Assembly: GCF_002965065.1 (NCBI RefSeq)
Contig: NZ_PTRE01000033.1
Coordinates: 30,250-94,249, forward strand
Length of the DNA stretch: 64,000 nt
From: Escherichia sp. MOD1-EC7003
GTDB lineage: Bacteria; Pseudomonadota; Gammaproteobacteria; Enterobacterales; Enterobacteriaceae
Reading direction: 5' to 3'
A program made the translations under genes and the position numbers. The notes under the pieces are model-generated. The model was not told the origin of the DNA. It was given only the letters and a program-made list of their open reading frames with translations, and did not search any database. This document shows, one piece after another, positions 7,978-16,281 of the stretch. The first letter of the stretch is position 1. Each line of letters starts with the position of its first letter.

Positions 7978-8811
7978 ATGACAGTGAAAGCAAAGCGTTT
8001 TCGCATCGGGGTGGAAGGTGCCACCACCGACGGACGCGAAATCCAGCGTGAATGGCTGGAACAGATGGCAGCCAGCTACAACCCGGCGGTGTATACCGCG
8101 CTGATTAACCTTGAGCACATCAAGTCTTATCTGCCGGACAGCACCTTTAACCGCTACGGCAAGGTGACGGCGCTGTTTGCTGAAGAAATCACGGAAGGTC
8201 CGTTGGCAGGCAAGATGGCGCTGTATGCCGACGTTGAGCCAACGGAATCCCTGGTGGAACTGGTGAAAAAAGGCCAGAAATTATTCACCTCTATGGAAGT
8301 CAGCCCGAAGTTTGCTGATACGGGCAAAGCCTACCTGGTCGGCCTGGCTGCCACTGATGACCCTGCCAGTCTGGGCACTGAAATGCTGACATTCAGCGCC
8401 AGTGCAGCCCATAACCCGCTGGCAAACCGCAAGCAGAATCCCGCCAATCTCTTTACCGCCGCAGAGGAAACGGTGATCGAACTGGAAGAAATCCAGGAGG
8501 ACAAGCCGTCCCTGTTTGCCCGCGTCACGGCACTGTTCACCAAAAAAGAGCAGTCCGACGATGCCCGGTTCTCTGATGTGCATAAGGCCGTGGAGTTGGT
8601 CGCCACTGAGCAGCAAAACCTGAGCGCACGCACCGAAAAATCCCTGTCTGAGCAGGAAGAACATCTGTCTGAGCTGGAGACTGCCCTGCAGGCACAGCAG
8701 ACCGCCTTTAACGAACTGGTGAATAAGCTGAGTCATGAAGACAGCCGCCAGGACTACCGCCAGCGTGCAACAGGCGGTAACGCCCCCGCTGACACTCTGA
8801 CCAATTGCTGA
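7978..8811 (+). CDS. O: Capsid scaffold and maturation protease gpO
   Basis: A 277-residue protein of the P2 gpO family. The N-terminal half is the serine protease that matures capsid, portal and itself; the C-terminal half is the coiled-coil scaffold. The start KAKRFRIGVEGATTDGR and the SMEVSPKF / AATDDPASLGTEML blocks are characteristic. The C-terminus is Gln/Glu-rich with heptad-like leucines (about residues 200-260), as expected for a scaffold. First gene of the rightward head operon O-N-M-L-X-Y-K-lys. Confidence 0.94.
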   Translation: MTVKAKRFRIGVEGATTDGREIQREWLEQMAASYNPAVYTALINLEHIKSYLPDSTFNRYGKVTALFAEEITEGPLAGKMALYADVEPTESLVELVKKGQKLFTSMEVSPKFADTGKAYLVGLAATDDPASLGTEMLTFSASAAHNPLANRKQNPANLFTAAEETVIELEEIQEDKPSLFARVTALFTKKEQSDDARFSDVHKAVELVATEQQNLSARTEKSLSEQEEHLSELETALQAQQTAFNELVNKLSHEDSRQDYRQRATGGNAPADTLTNC

Positions 8812-8827
8812 TGGAGCACAAAACCCG

Positions 8828-9886
8828 ATGAAGAAGAATACCCGCTTTGCTTTTAACGCTTACCTGCAGCAGCTGGCGCGTCTGAACGGTGTGGCCGTTG
8901 AAGAACTGTCCAGCAAGTTCACTGTAGAGCCGTCTGTGCAGCAGACGCTGGAAGATCAGATCCAGCAGTCCGCCGCATTCCTGACGCTGATTAACGTCAC
9001 GCCAGTGACTGAGCAGTCTGGTCAGTTGCTGGGGCTGGGTGTTGGCAGCACCATTGCCGGAACCACTGATACCACAGCTAAAGAGCGTGAGCCTGTCGAT
9101 CCGACGCTGATGGTCGATGTGGAATATAAATGCGAGCAGACTAACTTTGACACGGTGCTGACCTACGCGAAGCTGGACCTGTGGGCGAAGTTTCAGGATT
9201 TCCAGGTGCGTATCCGTGACGCCATCGTAAAACGTCAGGCACTGGACCGCATCATGATCGGCTTTAACGGCGTGAAGCGTGCGAAAACCTCCAACCGTAG
9301 CGAAAACCCGCTGCTGCAGGATGTGAACAAAGGCTGGCTGCAGAAAATCCGTGAGGATGCACCGGATCACGTCATGGGCAGCAGCACCACGGGCGGTGAA
9401 ACCACACCGGGTGCAGTGAAAGTCGGGAAAGGTGGCGAATATGCCAACCTGGACGCCGTGGTGATGGATGCCGTTAACGAGCTTATCGACGTGGTCTATC
9501 AGGACGATGACGATCTGGTGGTGATTTGCGGTCGTGAACTGCTGTCTGACAAGTATTTCCCGCTGGTCAACAAAGAGCAGGAAAACAGTGAAAAACTGGC
9601 TGCCGATATGATCATCAGTCAGAAACGCATGGGTGGCCTGCAGGCCGTGCGTGCGCCGTTCTTCCCGCCGAATGCGCTGCTGATCACCCGTCTGGATAAC
9701 CTGTCCATCTACTGGCAGGAAGACACCCGCCGCCGTTCAGTTATCGACAACCCGAAACGTGACCGGATTGAAAACTTTGAATCCGTTAACGAAGCCTATG
9801 TGGTTGAGGACTACCGCTGCGCCGCACTGGTGGAAAACATCCAGATTGGTGATTTCAGCGCCGCCGCAGCCGAAACAGGAGCGTAA
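8828..9886 (+). CDS. N: Major capsid protein precursor gpN
   Basis: A 352-residue HK97-fold capsid protein of the P2 family (P2 gpN is 357 aa). The N-terminus MKKNTRFAFNAYLQQLARLNGV is the segment removed by gpO during maturation. Conserved stretches include FNGVKRAKTSNRSENPLLQDVNKGWLQ near residues 143-165 and DDDDLVVICGRELLSDKYFPLVN. It assembles with the scaffold into T=7 (or satellite-directed T=4) shells. Confidence 0.96.
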   Translation: MKKNTRFAFNAYLQQLARLNGVAVEELSSKFTVEPSVQQTLEDQIQQSAAFLTLINVTPVTEQSGQLLGLGVGSTIAGTTDTTAKEREPVDPTLMVDVEYKCEQTNFDTVLTYAKLDLWAKFQDFQVRIRDAIVKRQALDRIMIGFNGVKRAKTSNRSENPLLQDVNKGWLQKIREDAPDHVMGSSTTGGETTPGAVKVGKGGEYANLDAVVMDAVNELIDVVYQDDDDLVVICGRELLSDKYFPLVNKEQENSEKLAADMIISQKRMGGLQAVRAPFFPPNALLITRLDNLSIYWQEDTRRRSVIDNPKRDRIENFESVNEAYVVEDYRCAALVENIQIGDFSAAAAETGA

Positions 9887-9889
9887 TCC

Positions 9890-10540
9890 ATGAGCCTGAG
9901 TCCCGCACGGCAGCATCGCCTGCGCGTTCAGGCTGAACAGGCCGCCCGCGAGGGCGGCAGTGTTCGCCACGCATCGGGCTATGACCTGATGCTGCTGCAA
10001 CTGGCGGAAGACCGCCGCCGTCTCAAGGGCGTTCAGTCCACGGTCAAAAAAGCGGAAATCAAGGTGGAGCTGCTGCCGAAGTACGCCGCCTGGGCAGAGG
10101 GTGTCCTGGCTGCCGGAGGCGCTCAACAGGATGACGTGCTGATGTACGTGATGCTGTGGCGCATTGATGCCGGAGATTATGCCGGAGCGCTGGAGATCGG
10201 GCGTCATGCCCTGCGTCATGGCTGGGTGATGCCGCTGGGTAACCGCAACGTGCAGACCGTGCTGGCAGAGGAAATGGCAGACGCCGCGCAGAGCGCAATG
10301 CTTGCCGCCACCGGCTTTGATGCTGATCTGTTGCTGCAGACGCTGGAGCTGACAGACGGTCTGGATATGCCGGACCAGTCACGGGCGCGTCTGCATAAAG
10401 CGATTGGCGTTGTCCTGAGTGAAAGCAATCCGGCGTCCGCCCTTAATCATCTCAACCATGCGTTACAGCTCGATCCCCGCTGTGGCGTGAAAAAAGACAA
10501 ACAGCAGCTGGAGCGCAGACTGCGCAATGACAGCCGCTGA
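9890..10540 (+). CDS. M: Terminase small subunit gpM
   Basis: A 216-residue P2 gpM-family endonuclease subunit, a little shorter than P2 gpM (247 aa). It recognises cos and, with gpP, makes the staggered ends. The N-terminus MSLSPARQHRLRVQAEQAAREG is basic, and the core VQTVLAEEMADAAQ is conserved. It starts 3 bases after N. I read the shorter length as a family difference, because the frame shows no lesion. Confidence 0.92.
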   Translation: MSLSPARQHRLRVQAEQAAREGGSVRHASGYDLMLLQLAEDRRRLKGVQSTVKKAEIKVELLPKYAAWAEGVLAAGGAQQDDVLMYVMLWRIDAGDYAGALEIGRHALRHGWVMPLGNRNVQTVLAEEMADAAQSAMLAATGFDADLLLQTLELTDGLDMPDQSRARLHKAIGVVLSESNPASALNHLNHALQLDPRCGVKKDKQQLERRLRNDSR

Positions 10541-10635
10541 CAGAACGTGCCCCCGCGCACGGGCGGCACGGGGTGGCGAAAGGCACAGCCTCATCAAAAC
10601 CCCGTCCACCGCCCTCTATTTCAGGAGAAAGCAGC

Positions 10636-11100
10636 ATGAAGTTTGTTGCGCCAGAACAGGCACCGGAACAGGCGGAAATCATCAGAAATACGCCGTTCTG
10701 GCCTGATGTGGACCTGTCGGAGTTTCGCAGTGTCATGCGCACTGACGGCACGGTGACGCAGCCGCGTTTAAAGCAGGTTGCCCTGTCGGCAATTTCGGAG
10801 GTCAACGCAGAGCTGTATGAGTTTCGCAGACGCCAGCAGATGCTGGGGTATGCCTCGCTGGCAGAGGTTCCGGCGGAACAGCTGGACGGGAAAAGTGAGC
10901 GCATTCAGCACTATTTCAACGCGGTTTACTGCTGGGCACGCGCCATGCTCAACGAACGATACCAGGACTATGACGCCACGGCATCCGGTGTGAAGCGAGG
11001 CGAAGAACTGGCGGAAGCCAGCGGTGATTTGTGGCGTGACGCCCGCTGGGCCATCAGCCGGGTGCAGGATGCGCCGCACTGCACAGTGGAGCTTATCTGA
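10636..11100 (+). CDS. L: Head completion protein gpL
   Basis: A 154-residue P2 gpL-type head-completion (connector/stopper) protein. The core FWPDVDLSEFRSVMRTDGTVTQPRL and the C-terminus NERYQDYDATASGVKRGEELAEASGDLWRDARWA are diagnostic. Start ATG 10636 follows CAGGAGAAA; the frame is open further upstream (to 10573) without a better site. It plugs the filled head before tail joining. Confidence 0.93.
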   Translation: MKFVAPEQAPEQAEIIRNTPFWPDVDLSEFRSVMRTDGTVTQPRLKQVALSAISEVNAELYEFRRRQQMLGYASLAEVPAEQLDGKSERIQHYFNAVYCWARAMLNERYQDYDATASGVKRGEELAEASGDLWRDARWAISRVQDAPHCTVELI

Positions 11101-11303
11101 TGAAAGTGCGTGCGTATCAGTATGACACGGTGGACGCGCTTTGCTGGCGTCATTACGGGCGCACGCAGGGTGTCACGGAGCAGGTACTGAAGGCAAATCC
11201 GGGGCTTGCCGAATACGGCCCCTTTTTACCTCACGGGCTGCAGGTGGAGCTGCCGGACATACCGACCACCACCACCGTGCAGACCGTCCAGCTATGGGAC
11301 TGA
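11100..11303 (+). CDS. X: Tail protein gpX (LysM-like)
   Basis: A 67-residue P2 gpX homologue whose start overlaps the stop of L (TGATG). The sequence AYQYDTVDALCWRHYGRTQGVTEQVLKANPGLAEYGP has the LysM-like pattern of small tail-hub proteins in contractile phages. In P2, X is needed for tail assembly. Confidence 0.92.
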   Translation: MKVRAYQYDTVDALCWRHYGRTQGVTEQVLKANPGLAEYGPFLPHGLQVELPDIPTTTTVQTVQLWD

Positions 11304-11306
11304 ATT

Positions 11307-11522
11307 ATGACGCTTGAGCGAATCAGCGCCTTTATCACGTATTGCATCGCCGTCGTGCTGGCCTGGCTGGGCGATTTGTCCATCAAGGATGCCTCAACGC
11401 TGGGCGGCCTGATGATTGGTGTGCTGATGCTGGCTATCAACTGGTACTACAAACACAAAGCCTACCAGCTTCTGCGCGACGGGCAGATCTCGCGGGAGGA
11501 CTATGAATCCATCAATCGTTAA
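11307..11522 (+). CDS. Y: Holin gpY (small pinholin-like)
   Basis: A 71-residue protein with two predicted membrane segments (about residues 8-24 and 31-49) and a charged C-terminal tail. It sits in the holin position immediately before the lysozyme gene. It differs from P2 gpY (93 aa) and resembles small two-TM holins of the P21 S type. This fits the next gene, which encodes a membrane-anchored (SAR) endolysin that needs only membrane depolarisation. Its end overlaps the start of K. Confidence 0.85.
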   Translation: MTLERISAFITYCIAVVLAWLGDLSIKDASTLGGLMIGVLMLAINWYYKHKAYQLLRDGQISREDYESINR

Positions 11523-12015
11523 ACGCTGCCTTGTCGGGGCCGTGCTGGCTATTGCTGCCACGCTGCCGGGTTTTCAGCAGCTTCACACCTCCGTGGAGGG
11601 GCTGAAACTGATTGCCGATTACGAAGGCTGTCGTCTGCAGCCGTATCAGTGCAGCGCGGGTGTCTGGACCGACGGCATTGGTAATACATCGGGCGTCATT
11701 CCCGGCAAAACAATCACGGAACGACAGGCAGCAGAAGGGATGATCTCCAACGTGCTGCGTGTGGAGCGGGCGCTGGAAAGGTGTGTGAAGCAACAGCCAC
11801 CACAGAAGGTGTATGACGCTACGGTGTCGTTTGCCTTCAACGTGGGAACGGGCAATGCCTGTAGTTCCACGCTGGTGAAATTGCTCAATCAGCGGCGCTG
11901 GGCGGATGCGTGCCGACAGTTGCCGCGCTGGGTTTATGTAAAAGGTGTGTTTAATCAGGGGCTGGATAACCGCCGTGCGCGGGAGATGGCCTGGTGTTTA
12001 CAGGGAGCAAACTGA
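11503..12015 (+). CDS. K: SAR endolysin gpK (GH24 lysozyme)
   Basis: A 170-residue phage lysozyme. The N-terminus carries a weakly hydrophobic, Gly/Ala-rich signal-arrest-release segment (about residues 9-27). The catalytic triad has the form Glu41 - 8 residues - Cys50 - 5 residues - Thr56, with Cys replacing the T4-type Asp. Further cysteines at 9 (in the SAR segment) and 43 mirror phage P1 Lyz, where disulfide isomerisation after membrane release activates the enzyme. It is secreted by Sec, stays inactive while tethered, and cuts peptidoglycan once released by the holin. Confidence 0.92.
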   Translation: MNPSIVKRCLVGAVLAIAATLPGFQQLHTSVEGLKLIADYEGCRLQPYQCSAGVWTDGIGNTSGVIPGKTITERQAAEGMISNVLRVERALERCVKQQPPQKVYDATVSFAFNVGTGNACSSTLVKLLNQRRWADACRQLPRWVYVKGVFNQGLDNRRAREMAWCLQGAN

Positions 12016-12016
12016 A

Positions 12017-12394
12017 ATGAAAAAGAAATTAATCAGCGGACTGTTTCTGATGTTATGGATGGCGCTGTTAATCGCAGCAATGGTGTATCCGCAGGGGATC
12101 TTTCCGGTACTGGCAGCGTCCGGCGTTTGGGTAGCCTGTTTGCTGACATGGGCGGTAATTCCGGTAGCACTGGCTGCGTTAATTCAGAATGGCCCGCTCT
12201 GGCAGGAGTTAAGGGCATCTTTGCTGAAGACAATTACCCGAAAAGAAAATGTATTTATCTGTTGGGTGATGCGATTGCTGATTGTTGTAAGTCTCGCATG
12301 GACGGGGTGGGCTATTACCCTGGTCTTTTATCTGCTGACCGTTATTGCCTTCTGGATCACCCGTAATCAGATGGCGCAACAGGTAGCAGCATGA
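12017..12394 (+). CDS. Lysis-cassette membrane protein in the lysA position
   Basis: A 125-residue, very hydrophobic protein with about four membrane segments (roughly 5-25, 29-50, 80-98 and 99-117). It lies between K and lysB, where P2 has lysA, a predicted antiholin that tunes lysis timing. Sequence similarity to P2 LysA is not clear to me, so the role is inferred from position and topology. It starts just after the K stop, and its end overlaps lysB by ATGA. Confidence 0.7.
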   Translation: MKKKLISGLFLMLWMALLIAAMVYPQGIFPVLAASGVWVACLLTWAVIPVALAALIQNGPLWQELRASLLKTITRKENVFICWVMRLLIVVSLAWTGWAITLVFYLLTVIAFWITRNQMAQQVAA

Positions 12395-12819
12395 ACCGGT
12401 TGCTGCTGGTTGTGCTGGCGTTATTACTGGCGGCGCTGGGCTGGCAGACGTGGCGGCTGGCTGATGCCAGCCAGACCATCAGCACGCAGGCAAACGAGCT
12501 GCAGAGCAAAAGCCAGGCACTGGCAAAGAGCAACAGCCAGCTTATCAGCCTGTCCATTCTGACTGAAACCAATAACCGGGAGCAGGCGCGGCTCTATGCC
12601 GAAGCAGAACAGACCAGCGCACAGCTGAGACAACGACAACGCCGGATCGAGGAACTGAAACGTGAGAACGAGGATTTACGCCACTGGGCTGATACTCCTT
12701 TGCCTGCTGACATTATCCGGCTGCGGGAACGTCCGGCACTCACCGGAGGTGCAGCTTACCGTCAGTGGTTGTCCGCGAGTGACGCCGTGTCGGCTGGAGC
12801 AGGCAGCACCGCGCACTAA
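12391..12819 (+). CDS. lysB: LysB, Rz-like spanin subunit
   Basis: A 142-residue P2 LysB-type protein. It has an N-terminal membrane anchor (LLLVVLALLLAALGW) followed by a long Gln/Glu-rich coiled coil (about residues 30-100), as in inner-membrane i-spanins. It pairs with the outer-membrane lipoprotein LysC, encoded in another frame within this gene, to fuse the membranes in the last step of lysis. Confidence 0.9.
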   Translation: MNRLLLVVLALLLAALGWQTWRLADASQTISTQANELQSKSQALAKSNSQLISLSILTETNNREQARLYAEAEQTSAQLRQRQRRIEELKRENEDLRHWADTPLPADIIRLRERPALTGGAAYRQWLSASDAVSAGAGSTAH

Positions 12820-12952
12820 CGGTGATCTGAATGCGTTGCTGGATGAAACGGAGGCCGCCTGGGCGGTCTGTGCAGACAAAGTGGACATGATTATTGCGTG
12901 TCAGGAGCGAAACAGTGAACAAACCACAATCCCTGCGCCACGCCCTCAATAA
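12662..12952 (+). CDS. lysC: LysC, Rz1-like spanin lipoprotein
   Basis: A 96-residue protein read from a GTG inside lysB in a different frame, the classic Rz/Rz1 overlap. The signal sequence ends in the lipobox LSGC (Cys21), so it is an outer-membrane lipoprotein, and the tail is Pro-rich (TTIPAPRPQ). It acts as the o-spanin partner of LysB. The GTG start is the best fit to the signal peptide but not the only possible one. Confidence 0.85.
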   Translation: MRTRIYATGLILLCLLTLSGCGNVRHSPEVQLTVSGCPRVTPCRLEQAAPRTNGDLNALLDETEAAWAVCADKVDMIIACQERNSEQTTIPAPRPQ

Positions 12953-13346
12953 AGCGGTGCCTTATGTCCGCAATAACCCGGACAAACTGCATCTGTTTGT
13001 GGATAACGGTTCGCTGGTTGCCACGGGGGCCAGCTCCATGTCATGGGAGTACCGCTATACCCTGAACGTGGTGATAGAGGATTTCAGCGGCGACCAGAAT
13101 CTGCTGATGGCCCCGGTTTTACTGTGGCTTCGGGATAACCAGCCCGATGCCATCAATAACCCGGCGTTACGGGAAAAGCTATTCACCTTTGAGGTGGATA
13201 TTTTGCGCAACGATGTCTGTGATATCAGCCTTAACCTGCAATTGACGGAACGTGTGCTGGTCAGTACTGACGGCAGTGTGTCGAGCGTTGAAGCTGTAGC
13301 AGAACCCGATGAACCTGAAGAAATGTGGACGGTGAAACGTGGCTGA
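12915..13346 (+). CDS. R: Tail completion protein gpR
   Basis: A 143-residue P2 gpR homologue that starts with GTG 12915 (MNKPQSLRHALNKAVPYVRNNP) after a CAGGAGCG site; a TTG at 12894 is less likely. gpR is the tail-terminator/completion protein that caps the sheath-tube end before joining to heads. It overlaps lysC upstream and S downstream (8 bases). Confidence 0.92.
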   Translation: MNKPQSLRHALNKAVPYVRNNPDKLHLFVDNGSLVATGASSMSWEYRYTLNVVIEDFSGDQNLLMAPVLLWLRDNQPDAINNPALREKLFTFEVDILRNDVCDISLNLQLTERVLVSTDGSVSSVEAVAEPDEPEEMWTVKRG

Positions 13347-13785
13347 ACTGCAGAAGGTGGACGACTGGCTGAGTGCCTTGCTGGCGAATCTGGAACCAGC
13401 CACGAGAAGCCGCATGATGCGCCAGCTGGCGCAGGAACTGCGCCGGACACAGCAGCAGAATATCAGGATGCAGCGCAATCCAGATGGCAGCAGTTATGAA
13501 CCGCGCAGGGTAACAGCACGCAGCAAAAAAGGCCGCATCAAACGTCAGATGTTTGCAAAGTTGCGCACCACAAAATACCTGAAAACTGCCGCCAGCGCCG
13601 ACTCTGCCAGCGTACAGTTTGAAGGCAAGGTGCAGCGTATTGCCCGTGTTCACCATTACGGCCTGCGTGATCGCGTCAGTCGCAAAGGACCGGAGGTCCG
13701 TTACGCAGAGCGCCGCCTGCTGGGTGTAAATGATGATGTTGAGGCAATGACCCGCGACATGATTCTGCAATGGCTGGCGGGGTGA
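13339..13785 (+). CDS. S: Tail completion protein gpS
   Basis: A 148-residue P2 gpS-type protein of the phage virion morphogenesis family. The start is GTG 13339 (MAELQKVDDWLSALLANLEP). The basic middle region (YEPRRVTARSKKGRIKRQMF) and the RVHHYGLRDRVSRKGPEVRYAERRLLG block are diagnostic. It acts with gpR in tail completion. Confidence 0.93.
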   Translation: MAELQKVDDWLSALLANLEPATRSRMMRQLAQELRRTQQQNIRMQRNPDGSSYEPRRVTARSKKGRIKRQMFAKLRTTKYLKTAASADSASVQFEGKVQRIARVHHYGLRDRVSRKGPEVRYAERRLLGVNDDVEAMTRDMILQWLAG

Positions 13786-13789
13786 TCTT

Positions 13790-13807
13790 TGTATCAGCAC
13801 TGATACA
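13790..13807 (+). promoter_or_regulatory. Ogr-dependent late promoter site before V (PV)
   Basis: TGTATCAGCACTGATACA is TGT-N12-ACA and an almost perfect palindrome, matching the Ogr/Delta binding pattern. It starts 5 bases after the S stop and lies about 47 bases before the V start, the PV position in P2. Confidence 0.75.
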
Positions 13808-13853
13808 AGTTGCAGCACTGCCGCCTTTCTTCCCCTGATGGCAACCTTTCCCT

Positions 13854-14432
13854 ATGAACGCACAATTAACCGAAATCATGCGCCTTATCACCAACCTGAT
13901 CCGCACAGGGGTAGTCACCGAAGTGGACAGGGAAAACTGGCTTTGCCGGGTGAAAACGGGCGAGCTTGAAACCAACTGGATCAGCTGGCTGACGCTGCGT
14001 GCCGGGAATGCCCGTACATGGTGGCGACCATCGGAAGGTGAGCAGGTGGTGCTGCTGAGTCTGGGCGGCAATCTGGAAACCGCCTTTGCGCTGCCCGCTG
14101 TCTATTCGAATCAGTTCGCACCACCGTCGACGTCGGCGGACGCCTGCGTGACAGAACATCCTGACGGTGGCTGGTTTGAATACGAACCCGCCACCGGGCG
14201 CTGGTATGTCAGGGGCATCAAATCAATGGTCATTGAGGCTGCTGACAACATCACCATGAAAACCAGTGAGTTTGTACTGGAGGCTGACCGCACGCGCATT
14301 AACAGCGAAGTGGTGATCAATGGTGGCGTTACCCAGGGCGGCGGAGCGATGAGTTCTAACGGGATCGTGGTTGATGCGCATCAGCATACTGGCGTCCTGA
14401 AAGGCGGCGATACAACCGGAGGCCCGGTATGA
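13854..14432 (+). CDS. V: Baseplate spike protein gpV
   Basis: A 192-residue P2 gpV homologue, the trimeric membrane-piercing spike. The N-terminal OB-fold region (VTEVDRENWLCRVKTGELETNWISWL) is followed by a beta-helical part and a C-terminal apex. That apex contains DAHQHTG (HxH-type), which coordinates the iron ion at the needle tip in P2. First gene of the V-W-J-I-H-G operon. Confidence 0.95.
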   Translation: MNAQLTEIMRLITNLIRTGVVTEVDRENWLCRVKTGELETNWISWLTLRAGNARTWWRPSEGEQVVLLSLGGNLETAFALPAVYSNQFAPPSTSADACVTEHPDGGWFEYEPATGRWYVRGIKSMVIEAADNITMKTSEFVLEADRTRINSEVVINGGVTQGGGAMSSNGIVVDAHQHTGVLKGGDTTGGPV

Positions 14433-14788
14433 CGCTTTATAGCGGGATGAACAATACCAGCGGCAAAGTCATTACTGATATTGATCATCTGCGCCAGTCG
14501 GTGCGGGACATTCTGCTGACACCGCAGGGTAGCCGTATTGCCCGCCGGGAATATGGTTCCCTGCTGTCGGCACTGATAGATCAGCCACAAAATCCGGCAT
14601 TACGCCTGCAGGTCATGTCGGCAGTGTATGTGGCGCTGAGTCGCTGGGAGCCACGGTTGACGCTGGATTCCATCACCATCAACAGCAATTTTGACGGTTC
14701 AATGGTGGTGGAGCTGACCGGGCGGCGGAATAACGGTGTGCCTGTGTCCCTTTCCGTATCAACAGGAGCAGAGAATGGCAGTGATTGA
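14429..14788 (+). CDS. W: Baseplate wedge protein gpW
   Basis: A 119-residue gp25-like (T4) baseplate wedge protein of the P2 gpW family. The segment SVRDILLTPQGSRIARREYGS with a conserved Glu-Tyr-Gly is typical. The start overlaps V by ATGA, and its end overlaps the start of J. Confidence 0.94.
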   Translation: MTLYSGMNNTSGKVITDIDHLRQSVRDILLTPQGSRIARREYGSLLSALIDQPQNPALRLQVMSAVYVALSRWEPRLTLDSITINSNFDGSMVVELTGRRNNGVPVSLSVSTGAENGSD

Positions 14789-15683
14789 CCTTTCGCAGTT
14801 GCCTGCACCGCAGATTGTGGATGTGCCGGACTTTGAGACGCTGCTTGCCGAACGCAAGGCAGAATTTGTGGCGCTTCATCCGAAAGATGAGCAGGAAGCA
14901 GTGATCCGCACGCTGGAACTGGAATCTGAACCCGCCACTAAATTGTTGCAGGAGAACGCTTACCGTGAGTTGCTTCTGCGCCAGCGTATTAACGAAGCCG
15001 CGCAGGCGGTGATGGTGGCTTACGCGATGGGCGGCGATCTTGACCAGCTCGCTGCCAACTACAACGTGACACGCCTGACGGTGACGCCTGCTGATAATGA
15101 TGCTGTGCCGCCCGTTGCAGCTGTGATGGAAAGCGATGAAGCGTTGCGCCTGCGTGTGCCTGCAGCCTTTGAAGGGCTTTCTGTTGCGGGGCCAACTGCA
15201 GCTTATGAATTTCATGCCCGAAGCGCCGACGGTCGGGTGGCGGATGCCAGTGCAACCAGCCCGGCACCTGCAGAGGTGGTGCTGACTGTCCTTAGCCGCG
15301 AAGGCGATGGAACTGCAGAAAAAGACCTGCTGGACGTGGTGGAAAAAGCTCTGAACAGTGAGAACGTCCGCCCGGTGGCTGACCGTCTTACGGTTCGCAG
15401 CGCAGAAATCATCCCGTATCGCGTGGAAGCCACCATTTTTCTCTATCCGGGACCGGAAGCAGAGCCGGTAATGGCAGCGGCAAAAGCCAGTCTGCAGAAG
15501 TACATTGCCAGCCAGACGAGGCTTGGTCGGGATATTCGCCGTAGCGCCATCTTTGCTGCTCTGCATGTTGAGGGTGTTCAACGTGTGGAACTGGCTTCTC
15601 CGCTGGCGGATGTGGTCCTGAACAAAACACAGGCGGCATCATGTACGCAGTGGAGCGTAACCAACGGAGGAACGGATGAATAG
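14775..15683 (+). CDS. J: Baseplate wedge protein gpJ
   Basis: A 302-residue P2 gpJ homologue, the same length as in P2. It has the Baseplate_J-like fold. The start is ATG 14775 (MAVIDLSQLPAPQIVDVPDF), inside the end of W; an upstream start at 14736 is possible but lacks a site. It forms the wedges that link the hub to the fibres. Confidence 0.95.
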   Translation: MAVIDLSQLPAPQIVDVPDFETLLAERKAEFVALHPKDEQEAVIRTLELESEPATKLLQENAYRELLLRQRINEAAQAVMVAYAMGGDLDQLAANYNVTRLTVTPADNDAVPPVAAVMESDEALRLRVPAAFEGLSVAGPTAAYEFHARSADGRVADASATSPAPAEVVLTVLSREGDGTAEKDLLDVVEKALNSENVRPVADRLTVRSAEIIPYRVEATIFLYPGPEAEPVMAAAKASLQKYIASQTRLGRDIRRSAIFAALHVEGVQRVELASPLADVVLNKTQAASCTQWSVTNGGTDE

Positions 15684-16281
15684 TCTGCTGCCACCGGGTT
15701 CAACTTCACTGGAGCGCCGACTGGCGCAAACCTGTAGCGGGATTTCTGATTTGCAGGTGCCGCTGCGTGACTTGTGGAATCCGGCTACCTGTCCGGTCAG
15801 CTTCCTGCCTTATCTCGCCTGGGCGTTCTCTGTGGATCGCTGGGACGAGGGCTGGACAGAAAGCGTCAAACGCCAGGTAGTGAAGGATGCTTTTTATATT
15901 CATCAGCATAAAGGAACCACCAGTGCCGTGCGGCGGGTGGTGGAACCGTTCGGATTCCTGATCCGCATTATTGAGTGGTGGCAGACTGGAGAAACACCGG
16001 GCACGTTTCGCCTGGACATCGGCGTGCAGGACCAGGGCATCACTGAAGATACCTATCTGGAACTTGAGCGGCTGATAAGCGATGCCAAACCATGTAGCCG
16101 TCACATGATCGGCATGTCCATCAATCTGCAAACCAGTGGCCCGCACTGGGTAGGGGCCGCCAGCTATCTTGGTGAAGAAATCACGATCTATCCGTATATC
16201 AACGAAACAATTATTTCTGGCGGCACCGCGCATGAAGGCGGGGCGGTCCATGTTATTGACACAATGAGAGTGAATCCATGA
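15676..16281 (+). CDS. I: Baseplate protein gpI
   Basis: A 201-residue tail protein I family member (P2 gpI is 176 aa). It has the typical start LLPPGSTSLERRLAQTCSGISDLQVPLRDLWNPATCP and a helical core (KRQVVKDAFYIHQHKGTTSAVRRVVEPFG). It connects the fibre gpH to the baseplate. It overlaps J and H by 8 and 4 bases. Confidence 0.94.
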   Translation: MNSLLPPGSTSLERRLAQTCSGISDLQVPLRDLWNPATCPVSFLPYLAWAFSVDRWDEGWTESVKRQVVKDAFYIHQHKGTTSAVRRVVEPFGFLIRIIEWWQTGETPGTFRLDIGVQDQGITEDTYLELERLISDAKPCSRHMIGMSINLQTSGPHWVGAASYLGEEITIYPYINETIISGGTAHEGGAVHVIDTMRVNP

